Positions 15,901 through 25,572 of a stretch of DNA of 64,000 nucleotides are shown here, piece after piece. The stretch comes from Fodinibius salicampi (GTDB lineage: Bacteria > Bacteroidota > Rhodothermia > Balneolales > Balneolaceae): NCBI RefSeq assembly GCF_039545095.1, contig NZ_BAABRS010000001.1, positions 1,674,001 through 1,738,000 on the forward strand, written 5' to 3'. A program made the position numbers and the translations under genes. The notes beneath the pieces are model-generated. The model was not told where the DNA came from, did no database searches, and saw only the letters and a list, made by a program, of their open reading frames with translations. Each line of letters starts with the position of its first letter. Position 1 is the stretch's first letter.

Positions 15901-16962
15901 TTAAATATAAGTTCGAGGAATACGCAGGTCGATACTGGTCAGTATTTCATAGGGTATAGTTTCCAACTTTTGAGCCCAATCATAAGCATTATTTCCGGCA
16001 TGCAGCAGCTTTACTGCTGTACCTACCTCAAACTTACTTTGTTCTAAGAACACCATAGTGTAATTCATGGTTACCGTTCCCACAACCGGGTAATCTTCAT
16101 TTCCGATAAGAACGCGAAGCTTACCACCAAGATTCCTTTTCAGACCATCTTCGTACCCTACCGGAAGAATCCCAATATATCCGTCACTGGGGGCCTGCCA
16201 GTCGGCCCCGTAACTTATGGCCTCCCCTTTTTTTACTTCTTTAACCTGCGTAAGAAAGGTATCCCACCTTAGTACCGGTTGTAATCCATCGATGGCAATA
16301 TCTCCCGGAGCATAACCATACAGACCAATGCCCAAGCGCACCATGTTAAACTGTTCGGTATCATAAAAGGCCGTTCCCCCGGTGTTAGCTATATGGGTAG
16401 CCAGCTGATCCGGAAAGTGAGACCGGATTGTGTTAAACTTCCGGTGTTGCTCCCTTACTCGCGCCGAGCCCGGTTCATGTGCCGTTGCAAAGTGCGAATA
16501 GATCCCCGTACAAAAAAGCTCCTTCCTCTTTTTCACTAATCCAGCTACTTTTTCGGCTTGTTCAGCGCGGAATCCCAGACGCCCCATTCCCGTATCAAAA
16601 TTCAAATGATAAGAAGTACCGTCAGGTACCCAGTCGAAATGTTCTGTTGCACTAAAGGTTGCTGTCAAATTATGCACTCGGTATTGCCTCACCATCGATT
16701 TTTGTGGTACCTCAAATACAAGTATGGGTATAGTAATACCGGCTTCCCGAAGCTCAATTCCCTCTTGAATAGCATTTACGGCAAAAGCACCTACTTTGGG
16801 TTCCAATGCTTCAGCAACCTTAATGGCTCCATGTCCATATGCATTAGACTTTACTACCGCCATAATGCGGGTATCTTTGTCAACAAACTCACTCAAACAC
16901 CGGAAGTTATTATCAAGCGAAGACAGGTCAACGGTAACGGATGCATTACTCTTTTCAATCAT
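15901..16962 (-). CDS. alr: Alanine racemase
   Basis: 353 residues. It supplies D-alanine for peptidoglycan. The PLP lysine is Lys38 (AVVKSNAYGHG) in the N-terminal barrel and the second catalytic base is Tyr251 (GEAISYGADW). HFDWVPDG, NFDTGMGRLGF and VRLGIGLYGY match the family. The loop that normally reads M-D-x-x-M-V-D is M299-N-Y-T-M-V-F here, so two usual Asp positions are replaced. The gene starts 10 nt after the end of the PYROXD2-like gene and is probably co-transcribed with it. Confidence 0.92.
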   Translation of the reverse strand: MIEKSNASVTVDLSSLDNNFRCLSEFVDKDTRIMAVVKSNAYGHGAIKVAEALEPKVGAFAVNAIQEGIELREAGITIPILVFEVPQKSMVRQYRVHNLTATFSATEHFDWVPDGTSYHLNFDTGMGRLGFRAEQAEKVAGLVKKRKELFCTGIYSHFATAHEPGSARVREQHRKFNTIRSHFPDQLATHIANTGGTAFYDTEQFNMVRLGIGLYGYAPGDIAIDGLQPVLRWDTFLTQVKEVKKGEAISYGADWQAPSDGYIGILPVGYEDGLKRNLGGKLRVLIGNEDYPVVGTVTMNYTMVFLEQSKFEVGTAVKLLHAGNNAYDWAQKLETIPYEILTSIDLRIPRTYI

Positions 16963-16972
16963 ATAATAAAAA

Positions 16973-18574
16973 CTAAAATTTAAGCCACGATTTCTTTTTC
17001 AAATCCTTTAACACAATTTGGGCTGCATTATATCCCGCTGCCCCAAAAACTCCTCCTCCGGGATGACAGGAAGCAGACGACAAATACAGATTCTCTATGG
17101 GTGTTCGGTATTTGCTCATCTCCGGAATAGGCCGAAACATGAACATCTGGTCAAAACTCATTTCCACGTGCATCACATTGCCCTTTGGCATGGCGTGTTT
17201 TCGCTCAATATCAAGCGGCGACTGAATGTACCAATCAATCAGCTCACCCTTCATATTAGGTGCGTATCTGCAGACTACCTCGTATATTTTTTCCGCCTCC
17301 CGCTCCCGGATATCATCCCAATGCAGGTCATCACGCAATTCATAGGGATGCCATTGCGCCCAGGCATAAAGCGTGTGCCCCCCATCCGGGGCCACTTCGG
17401 GATCGATATTGGAAAAAGTCATTGCCAGCACGGCGGGATTTTCCGGCGGTTTCTTCTGCAGGTAATCCCCGATAGCATCGTTCATATAACCGACCGATGG
17501 GGCCAACAGCTGCATCCCATTATGGATATGCGGATCACCGGGACAGGCTTCGTAGCGCGGCAGCTCCTCCACCGCACAACGAATCACCATTCCAAAACCA
17601 TTCCCCACATTAATATTTTCAACTTTTGTATAGGTACCCGGAGACAAATACTCCCTGCCCACCAGCTTCATCATCGTTGTCTGCACATGAGCATTGGAGA
17701 TGACGATATCAGCCCGGTACTCGTTTTCTTCCGTACGAACACCTATGGCCTTCCCTTCATCAATTAAAACCTGTTGAACCGGTTCTCCAGTTAATACTTT
17801 GCCCCCGTGATCCTCCAGAAAAGCTACCATTGCCTGTGTAAGCATACCGCTGCCCCCGCGCGGATGCTTGGCTCCACTCTGATGCAGCATCGACTGCCAG
17901 CCCGCAAAATCGCCTGTAGCAGGATGATCGGGCGTAGGCCCTGATTGTGCCGCAAACCAGGTCATTGCTGCTTTTAAATAGCGGTTTTCAAAGGCATCAT
18001 CCACCACCTTTCCGTAACTGCTGAAGATCTTTTGTAATCCTTCTGTCTGTTTACCTTTTTCAAACATCGAGCCGTCGCGCCACTGCCCTTTTATTAATTC
18101 CGTGGCAATATTTTTTCCGCTGGGAGGCACCATAAAAGCCTTCAGTACCCCTTCATTGACTCGACCCCAGAACTCTACAAAATCCCGGTAGTTTTCTACA
18201 TCCTCCGGGCAAACACGAGCTATGGAATCCAGCGTACGATCCAGATCCTTAAAAAAATGGATAACCCCTTCTCCTTCCGGCAAAGGATACGACATGATCG
18301 GATCCATCTCTATATAATCTAATCCATATTCCTCCAGACTCAACTCCTCAATAATACCAGTTTGATGAATCATAATATGAACCGACGACCCCACATCCAT
18401 ACGAAATCCATTCGGAAAACGATCAGAGCGAAACATGGTTTCGGTAGCTACCGCACCTCCGGCCATATCCCGGCGCTCAAGAACCGTTACCTTATATCCC
18501 TCCTTTGCCAGGTAGCAGGCCGTTACCAATCCATTGTGTCCTGAACCCACTATGAGCACATTTTGTTTATTCAT
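16973..18574 (-). CDS. PYROXD2/phytoene-desaturase-like FAD oxidoreductase
   Basis: 533 residues. An N-terminal Rossmann motif GSGHNGLVTACYLAKEGYKV with the following acidic residue (VLERR) binds FAD. The C-terminal FAD segment is YLSSASCHPGGGVFGAAGYN. The sequence between resembles the PYROXD2 / carotenoid-isomerase-like amine-oxidase clan (GSSVHIMIHQTGIIEEL, AAQSGPTPDHPATGDFAGW). The natural substrate of these bacterial proteins is not established; a carotenoid role is possible, but no crt genes are nearby. It lies just upstream of alr on the same strand. Confidence 0.82.
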   Translation of the reverse strand: MNKQNVLIVGSGHNGLVTACYLAKEGYKVTVLERRDMAGGAVATETMFRSDRFPNGFRMDVGSSVHIMIHQTGIIEELSLEEYGLDYIEMDPIMSYPLPEGEGVIHFFKDLDRTLDSIARVCPEDVENYRDFVEFWGRVNEGVLKAFMVPPSGKNIATELIKGQWRDGSMFEKGKQTEGLQKIFSSYGKVVDDAFENRYLKAAMTWFAAQSGPTPDHPATGDFAGWQSMLHQSGAKHPRGGSGMLTQAMVAFLEDHGGKVLTGEPVQQVLIDEGKAIGVRTEENEYRADIVISNAHVQTTMMKLVGREYLSPGTYTKVENINVGNGFGMVIRCAVEELPRYEACPGDPHIHNGMQLLAPSVGYMNDAIGDYLQKKPPENPAVLAMTFSNIDPEVAPDGGHTLYAWAQWHPYELRDDLHWDDIREREAEKIYEVVCRYAPNMKGELIDWYIQSPLDIERKHAMPKGNVMHVEMSFDQMFMFRPIPEMSKYRTPIENLYLSSASCHPGGGVFGAAGYNAAQIVLKDLKKKSWLKF

Positions 18575-18684
18575 TGTAAATCATCTATTCGTTTAATAAC
18601 ATTCGTATATATTTTTCGTATCCTTGATAGGTAACAATTCGTTTTAAAAATTAATTTAAAATTGCTGATTTAATATAAAGGACT

Positions 18685-20472
18685 ATGAACTTTTTCAAGA
18701 CGATTATCGCCACCATGATCGGCCTTTTCCTGGCTATGGGGTTATTTACTATTATTCTATTTATTACGGTATCCAGCAGTTCACAGGAACCGGAACCTTA
18801 TGTACAGGATAATACTATTTTAAAAATTGATCTTCGGGGTGCCCTACCACAGCGTACAACCACCAGCCCCCTGGATGAATTGATGGGCAGTAATAATAAT
18901 AAAGCCTCACTGGAGACATTAAAAGAAAATCTGAAAAAAGCCCAAAGTCACGATAATATAAAAGGTATTCTTCTTCAAATAGATTATGTATCGGAGTCAT
19001 GGGCTAATCTTGAGGAAGCTCATCGCCTTATCAGTACATTTCGGGACAGCTCAGATAAGTTTATTTATGCCAATACCAACGATATTGGCTACAACGAAAA
19101 GGGCTACTTTCTTGCCACGGCCGCTGATTCTGTTTTTGCTCCGCCGGAAACCTTCTTTGAATTTGACGGTTTTTACAGCGAAGTCACCTTTTATGACGGA
19201 TTGTTTGAAAAACTGGGGATAGAAGCAGAAGTGACACGCCATGGCAAATATAAAGGAGCCGTGGAACCCTACTATCGCAGGGAAATGTCGGAAGAAAACG
19301 AGTATCAAATGAATCAGCTGCTCAATGAGGTTAACAATACTTTCATTACAGCTGTCAGCCCAAAAAGCGGCCGCAGTGCGGAAGAGCTTAATAGTATTTT
19401 GAACGATCAACCCCGACTTACTACCCAATTTGCTTATGATGAGCAATTGATCGATTCCCTGTTATATGCTGATCAGCTGGATAAACACATAGAAAAACGA
19501 ATAGGACTTGAAGAGGACGAATCCTTCAAAACGATCTCCAACAGTCGTTATGCGCGGGTTACCCCCTCTTCGGCAGGACTCTCCACGACCTCTTCCTCTC
19601 ATAAAATTGCGGTCCTTCATGCCAGCGGGCCTATTATGCCCAATGCTGATTCAAATTCTCCCTTTTTGGACCAGCAACTTATCACCGCTGACTTTTTTGA
19701 TGAACAGCTCCAAAAAATTCGGGATGATGAGGATGTCAAAGCACTGGTAATACATGTTGACAGTCCCGGCGGTTCGGGCAGTACTTCCGATGCTATATGG
19801 CGCAACATTAAAACGCTCAAGGATGAAATGCCGGTCATAGTATCTATGGGTGGAGTTGCAGCTTCCGGCGGCTATTATATTGCTATGGCTGCTGATACTA
19901 TTGTTGCCCAGCCAACGACTATCACCGGTTCGATTGGAGTGTTTGGCACCAAATTGAATACCCGTGAATTCTTTAATGATAAAATCGGTATTACTTTTGA
20001 CGATGTAAAAACCCATGAGCATGCAGACTGGCTTTCACCAAACCGGGGCTTTACTGAAGCTGAACAAAAGGCCTTTCAACAGTTTATAGACGGCTTTTAT
20101 GAAGTCTTCATACAGAAAGCCGCAGATTCGCGAAATATGGATGTAGAGCGTATGGATGAACTGGCACAGGGACGGGTCTGGACCGGGGCAGATGCCAAGG
20201 AGAATGGACTCATCGACCTGCTGGGAGGACTGGACACGGCTATTCAAACGGCTGCGGAAAAGGCGGAACTCACTGAATACAGCCTTCAAAAATATCCCAG
20301 TGAAAAATCCTTTTATGAATTACTTATGAGTTCAACGGCAGCCAAAGTTAAAAACTGGCTGGGAGATAGTTGGATAAGCACGCTTGGGGGCAAACAATTA
20401 CAGGAACAGCTACCACTTTTAAAGAAACAGCAAGCCCTGACACTCTTCCCTTATCATATAGAAATTCAATAA
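18685..20472 (+). CDS. sppA: Signal peptide peptidase SppA, 67K type
   Basis: 595 residues. One N-terminal membrane anchor (about 5-30) precedes two S49 peptidase domains. The catalytic dyad is split as in the E. coli enzyme: Lys190 (GKYKGAVEPYYR) in the first domain and Ser394 (GGVAASGGYY) in the second. SPGGSGSTSDAIW and TGSIGVFG are also family motifs. It degrades cleaved signal peptides and membrane fragments in the periplasm. It is monocistronic, followed by a hairpin-rich intergenic repeat. Confidence 0.94.
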   Translation: MNFFKTIIATMIGLFLAMGLFTIILFITVSSSSQEPEPYVQDNTILKIDLRGALPQRTTTSPLDELMGSNNNKASLETLKENLKKAQSHDNIKGILLQIDYVSESWANLEEAHRLISTFRDSSDKFIYANTNDIGYNEKGYFLATAADSVFAPPETFFEFDGFYSEVTFYDGLFEKLGIEAEVTRHGKYKGAVEPYYRREMSEENEYQMNQLLNEVNNTFITAVSPKSGRSAEELNSILNDQPRLTTQFAYDEQLIDSLLYADQLDKHIEKRIGLEEDESFKTISNSRYARVTPSSAGLSTTSSSHKIAVLHASGPIMPNADSNSPFLDQQLITADFFDEQLQKIRDDEDVKALVIHVDSPGGSGSTSDAIWRNIKTLKDEMPVIVSMGGVAASGGYYIAMAADTIVAQPTTITGSIGVFGTKLNTREFFNDKIGITFDDVKTHEHADWLSPNRGFTEAEQKAFQQFIDGFYEVFIQKAADSRNMDVERMDELAQGRVWTGADAKENGLIDLLGGLDTAIQTAAEKAELTEYSLQKYPSEKSFYELLMSSTAAKVKNWLGDSWISTLGGKQLQEQLPLLKKQQALTLFPYHIEIQ

Positions 20473-20532
20473 TTAATGCGTTTAGGGTTTAAGGGAAAAT
20501 TGGATCTGACAGCGTATCAACGGATGTTGATT

Positions 20533-20586
20533 CCTGTCAGCGTCTTTACTGAGATAACGCTTTAAGGTCCTGTAAACGCTGGCAGG
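20533..20586. repeat. Hairpin-forming intergenic repeat (CCTGTCAGCGT type)
   Basis: An imperfect 15-17-bp inverted repeat (20533-20549 and 20572-20586), with the unit 'aacgct' also in the loop. It has no T-run, so it is not a typical terminator. It resembles repetitive intergenic motifs in Bacteroidota and sits between sppA and the next gene. Confidence 0.55.
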
Positions 20587-20634
20587 TTAAAGCTAACCCC
20601 TGAGTCCGTAAATCAATTATATAATACATATACT

Positions 20635-21486
20635 ATGAAAGTTGGTTCTCTGAATATTGAAATTTTGAGTGAAGGACGTTTTGAAATGTTCAGAGATGGG
20701 CATATAAACCGTGCTCCGGAAGAAGATTCGCCGGAATCTAACGGCCCTGAAATAGATACACAATCATCTATTGTAGGTATTAATCCTATTCTGGTTCAAC
20801 AAAACTCAAAAAACATCTTGCTGGATACCGGGCTGGGATGGGGCCTTGATGCCGGAAGTGACAACAAGCATGTTTCCAATGTACGGACCAATCTTTCTAT
20901 ATTCGGACTAGAACCGGCGGATATAACACATGTCATTCTTAGCCATCTTCACTACGACCATGCTGCCGGATGCTCATATAGCGATAATGAATCCAAAACC
21001 CGTCCCACCTTTCCCAATGCCACTTATTATCTTCATCAAAAAGAATGGGAGTATGCTCTTTCTCAAGTAAAAACCAGCTTTGACAAACCCGGAGCAGGAT
21101 ATCAATTAGATGACTTATACCGGCTCATTGCTGATGGCCATATCACCTTACTCCGAGATGACCAAACTGAAATTACGGAGGGTATTTCTACTATTTTAAG
21201 TGGGGGGCATACGGCTGGTCACCAAATAGTTCACATGAAAAGCAATGATGAAAGTGCCTACTATTTATCCGACCTGCTCCCCTCTTCTTCCCATCTTAAT
21301 CATTATAGTATGCGGGGACTGGACCTGTATCCACTGGAGGCAAAAAAACAGAAAGTACAGCTATTGAACAAGGCCTATGAAGAGCAGGCCATCTTACTGT
21401 TCTATCACTCCAAACACAGTCAATCGGGGCGCCTCATCAAGGATGATGACAAACAATTTGTACTGGCAGACATTCCTCAAGGATAA
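20635..21486 (+). CDS. Metallo-beta-lactamase-fold hydrolase
   Basis: 283 residues, soluble, no signal peptide. The metal-binding motif is H104-L-H106-Y-D108-H109 (ILSHLHYDHAAG). A further His lies in SGGHTAGHQ and an Asp in YYLSDLLPSS, so both zinc sites look complete. The early segment ILLDTGLGWG is the usual first-strand motif. Relatives include lactonases (AttM/AiiA-like) and other small-ester hydrolases, but the substrate cannot be read from the sequence. It stands alone, convergent with rho. Confidence 0.85.
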   Translation: MKVGSLNIEILSEGRFEMFRDGHINRAPEEDSPESNGPEIDTQSSIVGINPILVQQNSKNILLDTGLGWGLDAGSDNKHVSNVRTNLSIFGLEPADITHVILSHLHYDHAAGCSYSDNESKTRPTFPNATYYLHQKEWEYALSQVKTSFDKPGAGYQLDDLYRLIADGHITLLRDDQTEITEGISTILSGGHTAGHQIVHMKSNDESAYYLSDLLPSSSHLNHYSMRGLDLYPLEAKKQKVQLLNKAYEEQAILLFYHSKHSQSGRLIKDDDKQFVLADIPQG

Positions 21487-21527
21487 GCAGTTAGTGAAGA
21501 TACAAATCTTAAATTTCCCGGTTTTCC

Positions 21528-22985
21528 TTATTGGTTCATTGAAATAAGGAACTCTTCATTATCTTTGGTGCCTTTCATTTTATCCAGAACGAACTCCATC
21601 GCTTCAAAAGCGTTCATGCGATTCAGATAACGGCGCAGAAGTACTACTTTCTCCTTCTCCGTTTCCGGCACGATAAGATCCTCTCGGCGGGTTCCACTTT
21701 TAAATATATCTATAGCCGGATAAATTCTCCGCTCAGAAAGGTTGCGATCAAGCACAAGCTCCATATTACCGGTGCCCTTGAACTCCTCAAAAATAAGATC
21801 GTCCATACGCGAGCCCGTCTGGATGAGAGCCGTTGCCAGTATAGTAAGGCTTCCTCCATCCTCAATATTTCGGGCTGAGCTGAATAACTGACGCGGGGCC
21901 TTTAATGCCTCCGAATCCACACCGCCGGACATTGTACGTCCAGAGGAAGGCTGGCATACGTTATAGGCGCGGGCCAAGCGGGTTATCGAGTCCATCAAAA
22001 TAAGTACATCGTGCCCGCTTTCAACCATACGCTTCGACTTCTCAAAAACAATCTCGGAAAGTCCCACATGATTTTCAGGACGCTCGTCAAAGGTAGAGGC
22101 CACAACTTCGGCATTTTTGACATTGCGCTCCATCTCAGTCACCTCTTCCGGCCGCTCATCAATGAGCAGGATAATAACCTTAGTCTCAGGATTATTATCA
22201 TTCACTGCATTAGCGACGTTACGCAGAATAGTTGTTTTCCCTGTTTTCGGCTGTGCTACAATAAGACCGCGCTGCCCCTTGCCAATAGGAGCAAAAAGAT
22301 CCATTACCCGGGTGGTGTACTCCGAGGGCTTATGTTCCAGCTTTAAACGATCTTCCGGATATATAGGGAGCAGATCTTCAAAATCCTCCCGGTTATCCAT
22401 ATCCGTTGGTATCTTACCATTCACACCATCCACGCGCAGTAAAGCGAAGTAACGTTCACCCACTTTCGGGGGACGAATGATCCCGATTACACAATCGCCC
22501 TGCTTCAGGCGGAAACGCTTAATCTGTGAGGGAGATACGTAAATATCATCCGGACTGGCCTTATAGTTATAGTTAACCGAGCGCAAAAAGCCGTATCCGT
22601 CTGGAAGTATCTCCAGGGTACCTTCCTGAATCAAATAAGGCCCTAAATCAGGCTCTATCTCCTCTAGACGTTCTTCCAGAGTTGGGGCATCTGATTCAGG
22701 CAAAATATCATGTACATTCTTTTTCTTCTTCTTTTTGCCCAATTGTTTCTTATTTGAGTGTTCTTTAGGGTTCCCGTTGGAGTTATTATTTTCCCTATCG
22801 TTTTGTTGAGCCCGTGCTTTATCGCGCACAGATTGGGTAATTCTATCAATTAGCTGCTGTTTCCGAAGGTCCGAGACAGATGATAAACCCTGTTCACGAG
22901 CCAACTCTTTCAGCTCCTTGACTGTTTTGTCCGGCAAAGTATCAATTTGCTCTAATGTAACTCCATCGGTCTGATAATCCGACAT
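21528..22985 (-). CDS. rho: Transcription termination factor Rho
   Basis: 485 residues. A SAP/Rho-N-like helical part (about 10-55) is followed by an insertion rich in Asn and Lys (about 60-92, with a run of six Lys). The cold-shock-like RNA-binding domain (about 115-190, [13 protein letters not shown]) and the RecA-type ATPase follow, with Walker A around 244-251 (AQPKTGKT), Walker [17 protein letters not shown], and the R-loop [15 protein letters not shown]. It is a hexameric helicase that ends transcription at untranslated RNA. The basic N-terminal insertion is longer than in E. coli and typical of Bacteroidota-type Rho. Confidence 0.96.
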   Translation of the reverse strand: MSDYQTDGVTLEQIDTLPDKTVKELKELAREQGLSSVSDLRKQQLIDRITQSVRDKARAQQNDRENNNSNGNPKEHSNKKQLGKKKKKKNVHDILPESDAPTLEERLEEIEPDLGPYLIQEGTLEILPDGYGFLRSVNYNYKASPDDIYVSPSQIKRFRLKQGDCVIGIIRPPKVGERYFALLRVDGVNGKIPTDMDNREDFEDLLPIYPEDRLKLEHKPSEYTTRVMDLFAPIGKGQRGLIVAQPKTGKTTILRNVANAVNDNNPETKVIILLIDERPEEVTEMERNVKNAEVVASTFDERPENHVGLSEIVFEKSKRMVESGHDVLILMDSITRLARAYNVCQPSSGRTMSGGVDSEALKAPRQLFSSARNIEDGGSLTILATALIQTGSRMDDLIFEEFKGTGNMELVLDRNLSERRIYPAIDIFKSGTRREDLIVPETEKEKVVLLRRYLNRMNAFEAMEFVLDKMKGTKDNEEFLISMNQ

Positions 22986-23123
22986 AATAATCCTATTCTA
23001 TAGTTCTTTAATTTGATATGCGTTGTGTGATGAATAAAGGGTTATGCAATCTATTCTGTATAAAAGAATTGATCTACACTGCGTATAAAAGGGAATAATC
23101 TCAGGTGATAAGAATATAACGGC

Positions 23124-24392
23124 TTAATCAAGTTCTTGTATCCAATCCCGAACCGTGGCATAAAAGTAAAAACTTCCTGCAAAAATTACTAATTCTGACT
23201 TAAAAACTTTTAGCAGACGCCTTTGCTCATGCAGATGGGTCGGGAACTTCATCACTTGCGGCAGCCATTTTGCAATATCTTCAAACGGCGCCGCCCGTTT
23301 TGTGTTCAGTGTATAATAATAGATATTTTTGAATTCTGAAAATTCATTCATCACTTCATTATTTACCTTGTCCCGCATAAGGCTTAAAACCAAAATACTT
23401 TCTTCTACAGCTCCCACCGAATCGACAGCTTCCTTGAGCGCCTGGATCGCTTCTCTATTATGTCCTCCGTCAAAATACCAATTCAGGTCCTCTCCGAGCT
23501 TTTCAAAGCGAGCAGAAATTGACGGCAATTCTCTTAAGGCCTTGCGAAGTGATACTTCAGATACATCAAAATAACTACTCAATAATGCTACTACCCGATA
23601 CGAAATTGCCATATTTATCGCCTGTACAGGTGCCATCGGTGGGATATCATATACTTTCCTGTGCCCATTAATCTGCAGCTGTAGCTTCCGTTTTTTGGTA
23701 ATGCGGGGACTTAATTCCTCAACCGAATAAACCGTACTCCCTTGGTCCTCAGCCACTTCCATAATAACTGCTTCTGCTTCCTCTTGTATCTTTCCCAGTA
23801 CTACCGGCCGATCCTCCTTTATAATGCCCGCTTTTTCCCGTGCAATCTGCTCGAGGGTATCTCCCAGAAGATCGGTATGATCCAAAGCAACACTTGTAAT
23901 AACGCTCACCAGCGGGCGAACAACATTGGTTGCATCCAAGCGGCCCCCGAGTCCTACTTCGATGATTCCGATATCAATCTCCGAGTTTGCAAACCACCAA
24001 AACGCTATGGCCGTACTGATCTCAAAATAAGTGAGCCGATGCTCTTCAATCAGATGATGATAACATTGAAAAAAAAGTAGCAGATCTTCATCAGAAATAC
24101 AGTTTCCATTTATATTAAAGCGTTCATTAAACGTCAAAATGTGCGGCGAACTGTAAACTCCAACGTTATATCCTGCCTCCCTGTAAATAGTAGAAAGTAT
24201 CTTACAACAGCTTCCTTTACCATTGGTACCTCCTACATGAATTGAAGGAAAGGCATCCTGTGGATTGCCTATTTCCGCACAAAAATCAGTAAATTTCTGA
24301 AGATTAAAATCAGCTGCAGAAGAAGAAGCGGTCTGAAACTTAGGTATAGCATCGAGGTACTCTTGAACGTCCCCGAAAGAAGTAAACTCCAT
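23124..24392 (-). CDS. folC: Folylpolyglutamate / dihydrofolate synthase
   Basis: 422 residues, Mur-ligase fold. The P-loop HVGGTNGKGS is at 52-61, followed by YSSPHILTFNERFNING (folate-binding loop), the metal region FEISTAIAFWWFA, and EVGLGGRLDATNVV with SVALDHTDLLG. The C-terminal part has FDGGHNREAI. It adds glutamate to folates, and in many bacteria also to dihydropteroate. It is divergent from pyrD, with about 75 bp between the starts. Confidence 0.94.
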   Translation of the reverse strand: MEFTSFGDVQEYLDAIPKFQTASSSAADFNLQKFTDFCAEIGNPQDAFPSIHVGGTNGKGSCCKILSTIYREAGYNVGVYSSPHILTFNERFNINGNCISDEDLLLFFQCYHHLIEEHRLTYFEISTAIAFWWFANSEIDIGIIEVGLGGRLDATNVVRPLVSVITSVALDHTDLLGDTLEQIAREKAGIIKEDRPVVLGKIQEEAEAVIMEVAEDQGSTVYSVEELSPRITKKRKLQLQINGHRKVYDIPPMAPVQAINMAISYRVVALLSSYFDVSEVSLRKALRELPSISARFEKLGEDLNWYFDGGHNREAIQALKEAVDSVGAVEESILVLSLMRDKVNNEVMNEFSEFKNIYYYTLNTKRAAPFEDIAKWLPQVMKFPTHLHEQRRLLKVFKSELVIFAGSFYFYATVRDWIQELD

Positions 24393-24466
24393 GATTATCT
24401 TAAATTTCGTTCTTAGCTAAAAGCTCATTACTTTGGTGGAGTTGGAAAAAGCATCGTTCTCATATT

Positions 24467-25555
24467 ATGATATATAATTCGTTGGTCAAAACCCTTTTAT
24501 TTCAGCTGGATGCTGAAAGGGCCCACGATCTGACATATCAATTTGCCCAAAAGGTTTCGGACAGCAGCTTCTTACAAGCGGTTGCCCGGGCTATTTACAA
24601 CTATCAATCCCCCAAACTTAGCCAAAACATATGGGGATTAACGTTTAAGAATCCCATTGGACTGGCCGCCGGCTTCGATAAAAACGGTAAAATACCGCGT
24701 GCAATGGAAGCTACGGGCTTTGGCTTTGTAGAAGTGGGAAGTATTACGGGCGACCCCAGTATTGGTAATCCCCGTCCCCGCATGTTCCGCCTGCCTAAAG
24801 ACCGGGCAGTTATCAACCGCATGGGACTTAATAACGACGGGGCCAAAACGGTGGTTAAGCGCCTTAAAAATAAGAAAATTTCCATACCTCTGGGAATCAA
24901 TATTGCCAAAACCCACGATTCGAGTGTTATGGGAGACCGGGCGATCCAGGATTATATCCATAGTTTCCATGAGGCCAAGAAAATTGCGGATTATATTACC
25001 ATAAATATTTCATGTCCCAATACCGAAGAAGGAAAAACGTTCGAAGATCCCAAAGCCCTGAATGAATTGCTCTCCGGGCTGAATATCCGGGGTGATGCAC
25101 GCATGCTCCCTACCTTGGTGAAAATCTCATCGGATCTTTCAAAAGCGGAACTCATGAAACTGCTACAAGTCTGTGAGGAACACAGGGTACATGGTTATGT
25201 GGCATGCAATACCTCCTCTAAGCGCGATAACCTTATGACAAACTCTTCCGTGCTCGATAAAATAGGCACAGGCGGATTAAGCGGTCCTCCTATTGCAGAG
25301 AAGAGTATCCAAATCATCCAGTGGATCAGCAAAGCCACTAATGGACAAAAACCGATAATAGGGGTTGGTGGCATTGATTCGTTTTCTACGGCACTAAAAA
25401 TGATGCTGGCGGGAGCCGATCTCCTTCAGGTTTATACCGGACTTATTTATGAGGGACCCTCTCTAATTAAAGACATCAACCGTCAGCTGGTAAAAGAGCT
25501 AAAAGAACTTAACGTAGATACCATCCATCAGTTGGTAACCGCCGCTGAATTATGA
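24467..25555 (+). CDS. pyrD: Dihydroorotate dehydrogenase, quinone type (class 2)
   Basis: 362 residues. The N-terminal helical extension (MIYNSLVKTLLFQLDAERAHDLTYQF) is the membrane-associated quinone-binding part that marks class 2. The FMN barrel follows: GLAAGFDKNGKIPRAM, the active-site Ser in INISCPNTEEG, and the phosphate-binding GVGGIDSFSTALKMMLAGADLLQVYTGL cut into known segments. It oxidises dihydroorotate in pyrimidine synthesis. The stop is 17 nt from the end of the convergent TPR lipoprotein gene. Confidence 0.95.
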   Translation: MIYNSLVKTLLFQLDAERAHDLTYQFAQKVSDSSFLQAVARAIYNYQSPKLSQNIWGLTFKNPIGLAAGFDKNGKIPRAMEATGFGFVEVGSITGDPSIGNPRPRMFRLPKDRAVINRMGLNNDGAKTVVKRLKNKKISIPLGINIAKTHDSSVMGDRAIQDYIHSFHEAKKIADYITINISCPNTEEGKTFEDPKALNELLSGLNIRGDARMLPTLVKISSDLSKAELMKLLQVCEEHRVHGYVACNTSSKRDNLMTNSSVLDKIGTGGLSGPPIAEKSIQIIQWISKATNGQKPIIGVGGIDSFSTALKMMLAGADLLQVYTGLIYEGPSLIKDINRQLVKELKELNVDTIHQLVTAAEL

Positions 25556-25572
25556 GCCTGAAAAACGTCATC

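Noticed and set aside
17018-17767. 249-aa open frame antisense to the PYROXD2-like gene
   Set aside because: Full overlap with a gene having FAD-binding motifs at both ends; His/Pro/Arg-rich composition typical of a shadow frame.
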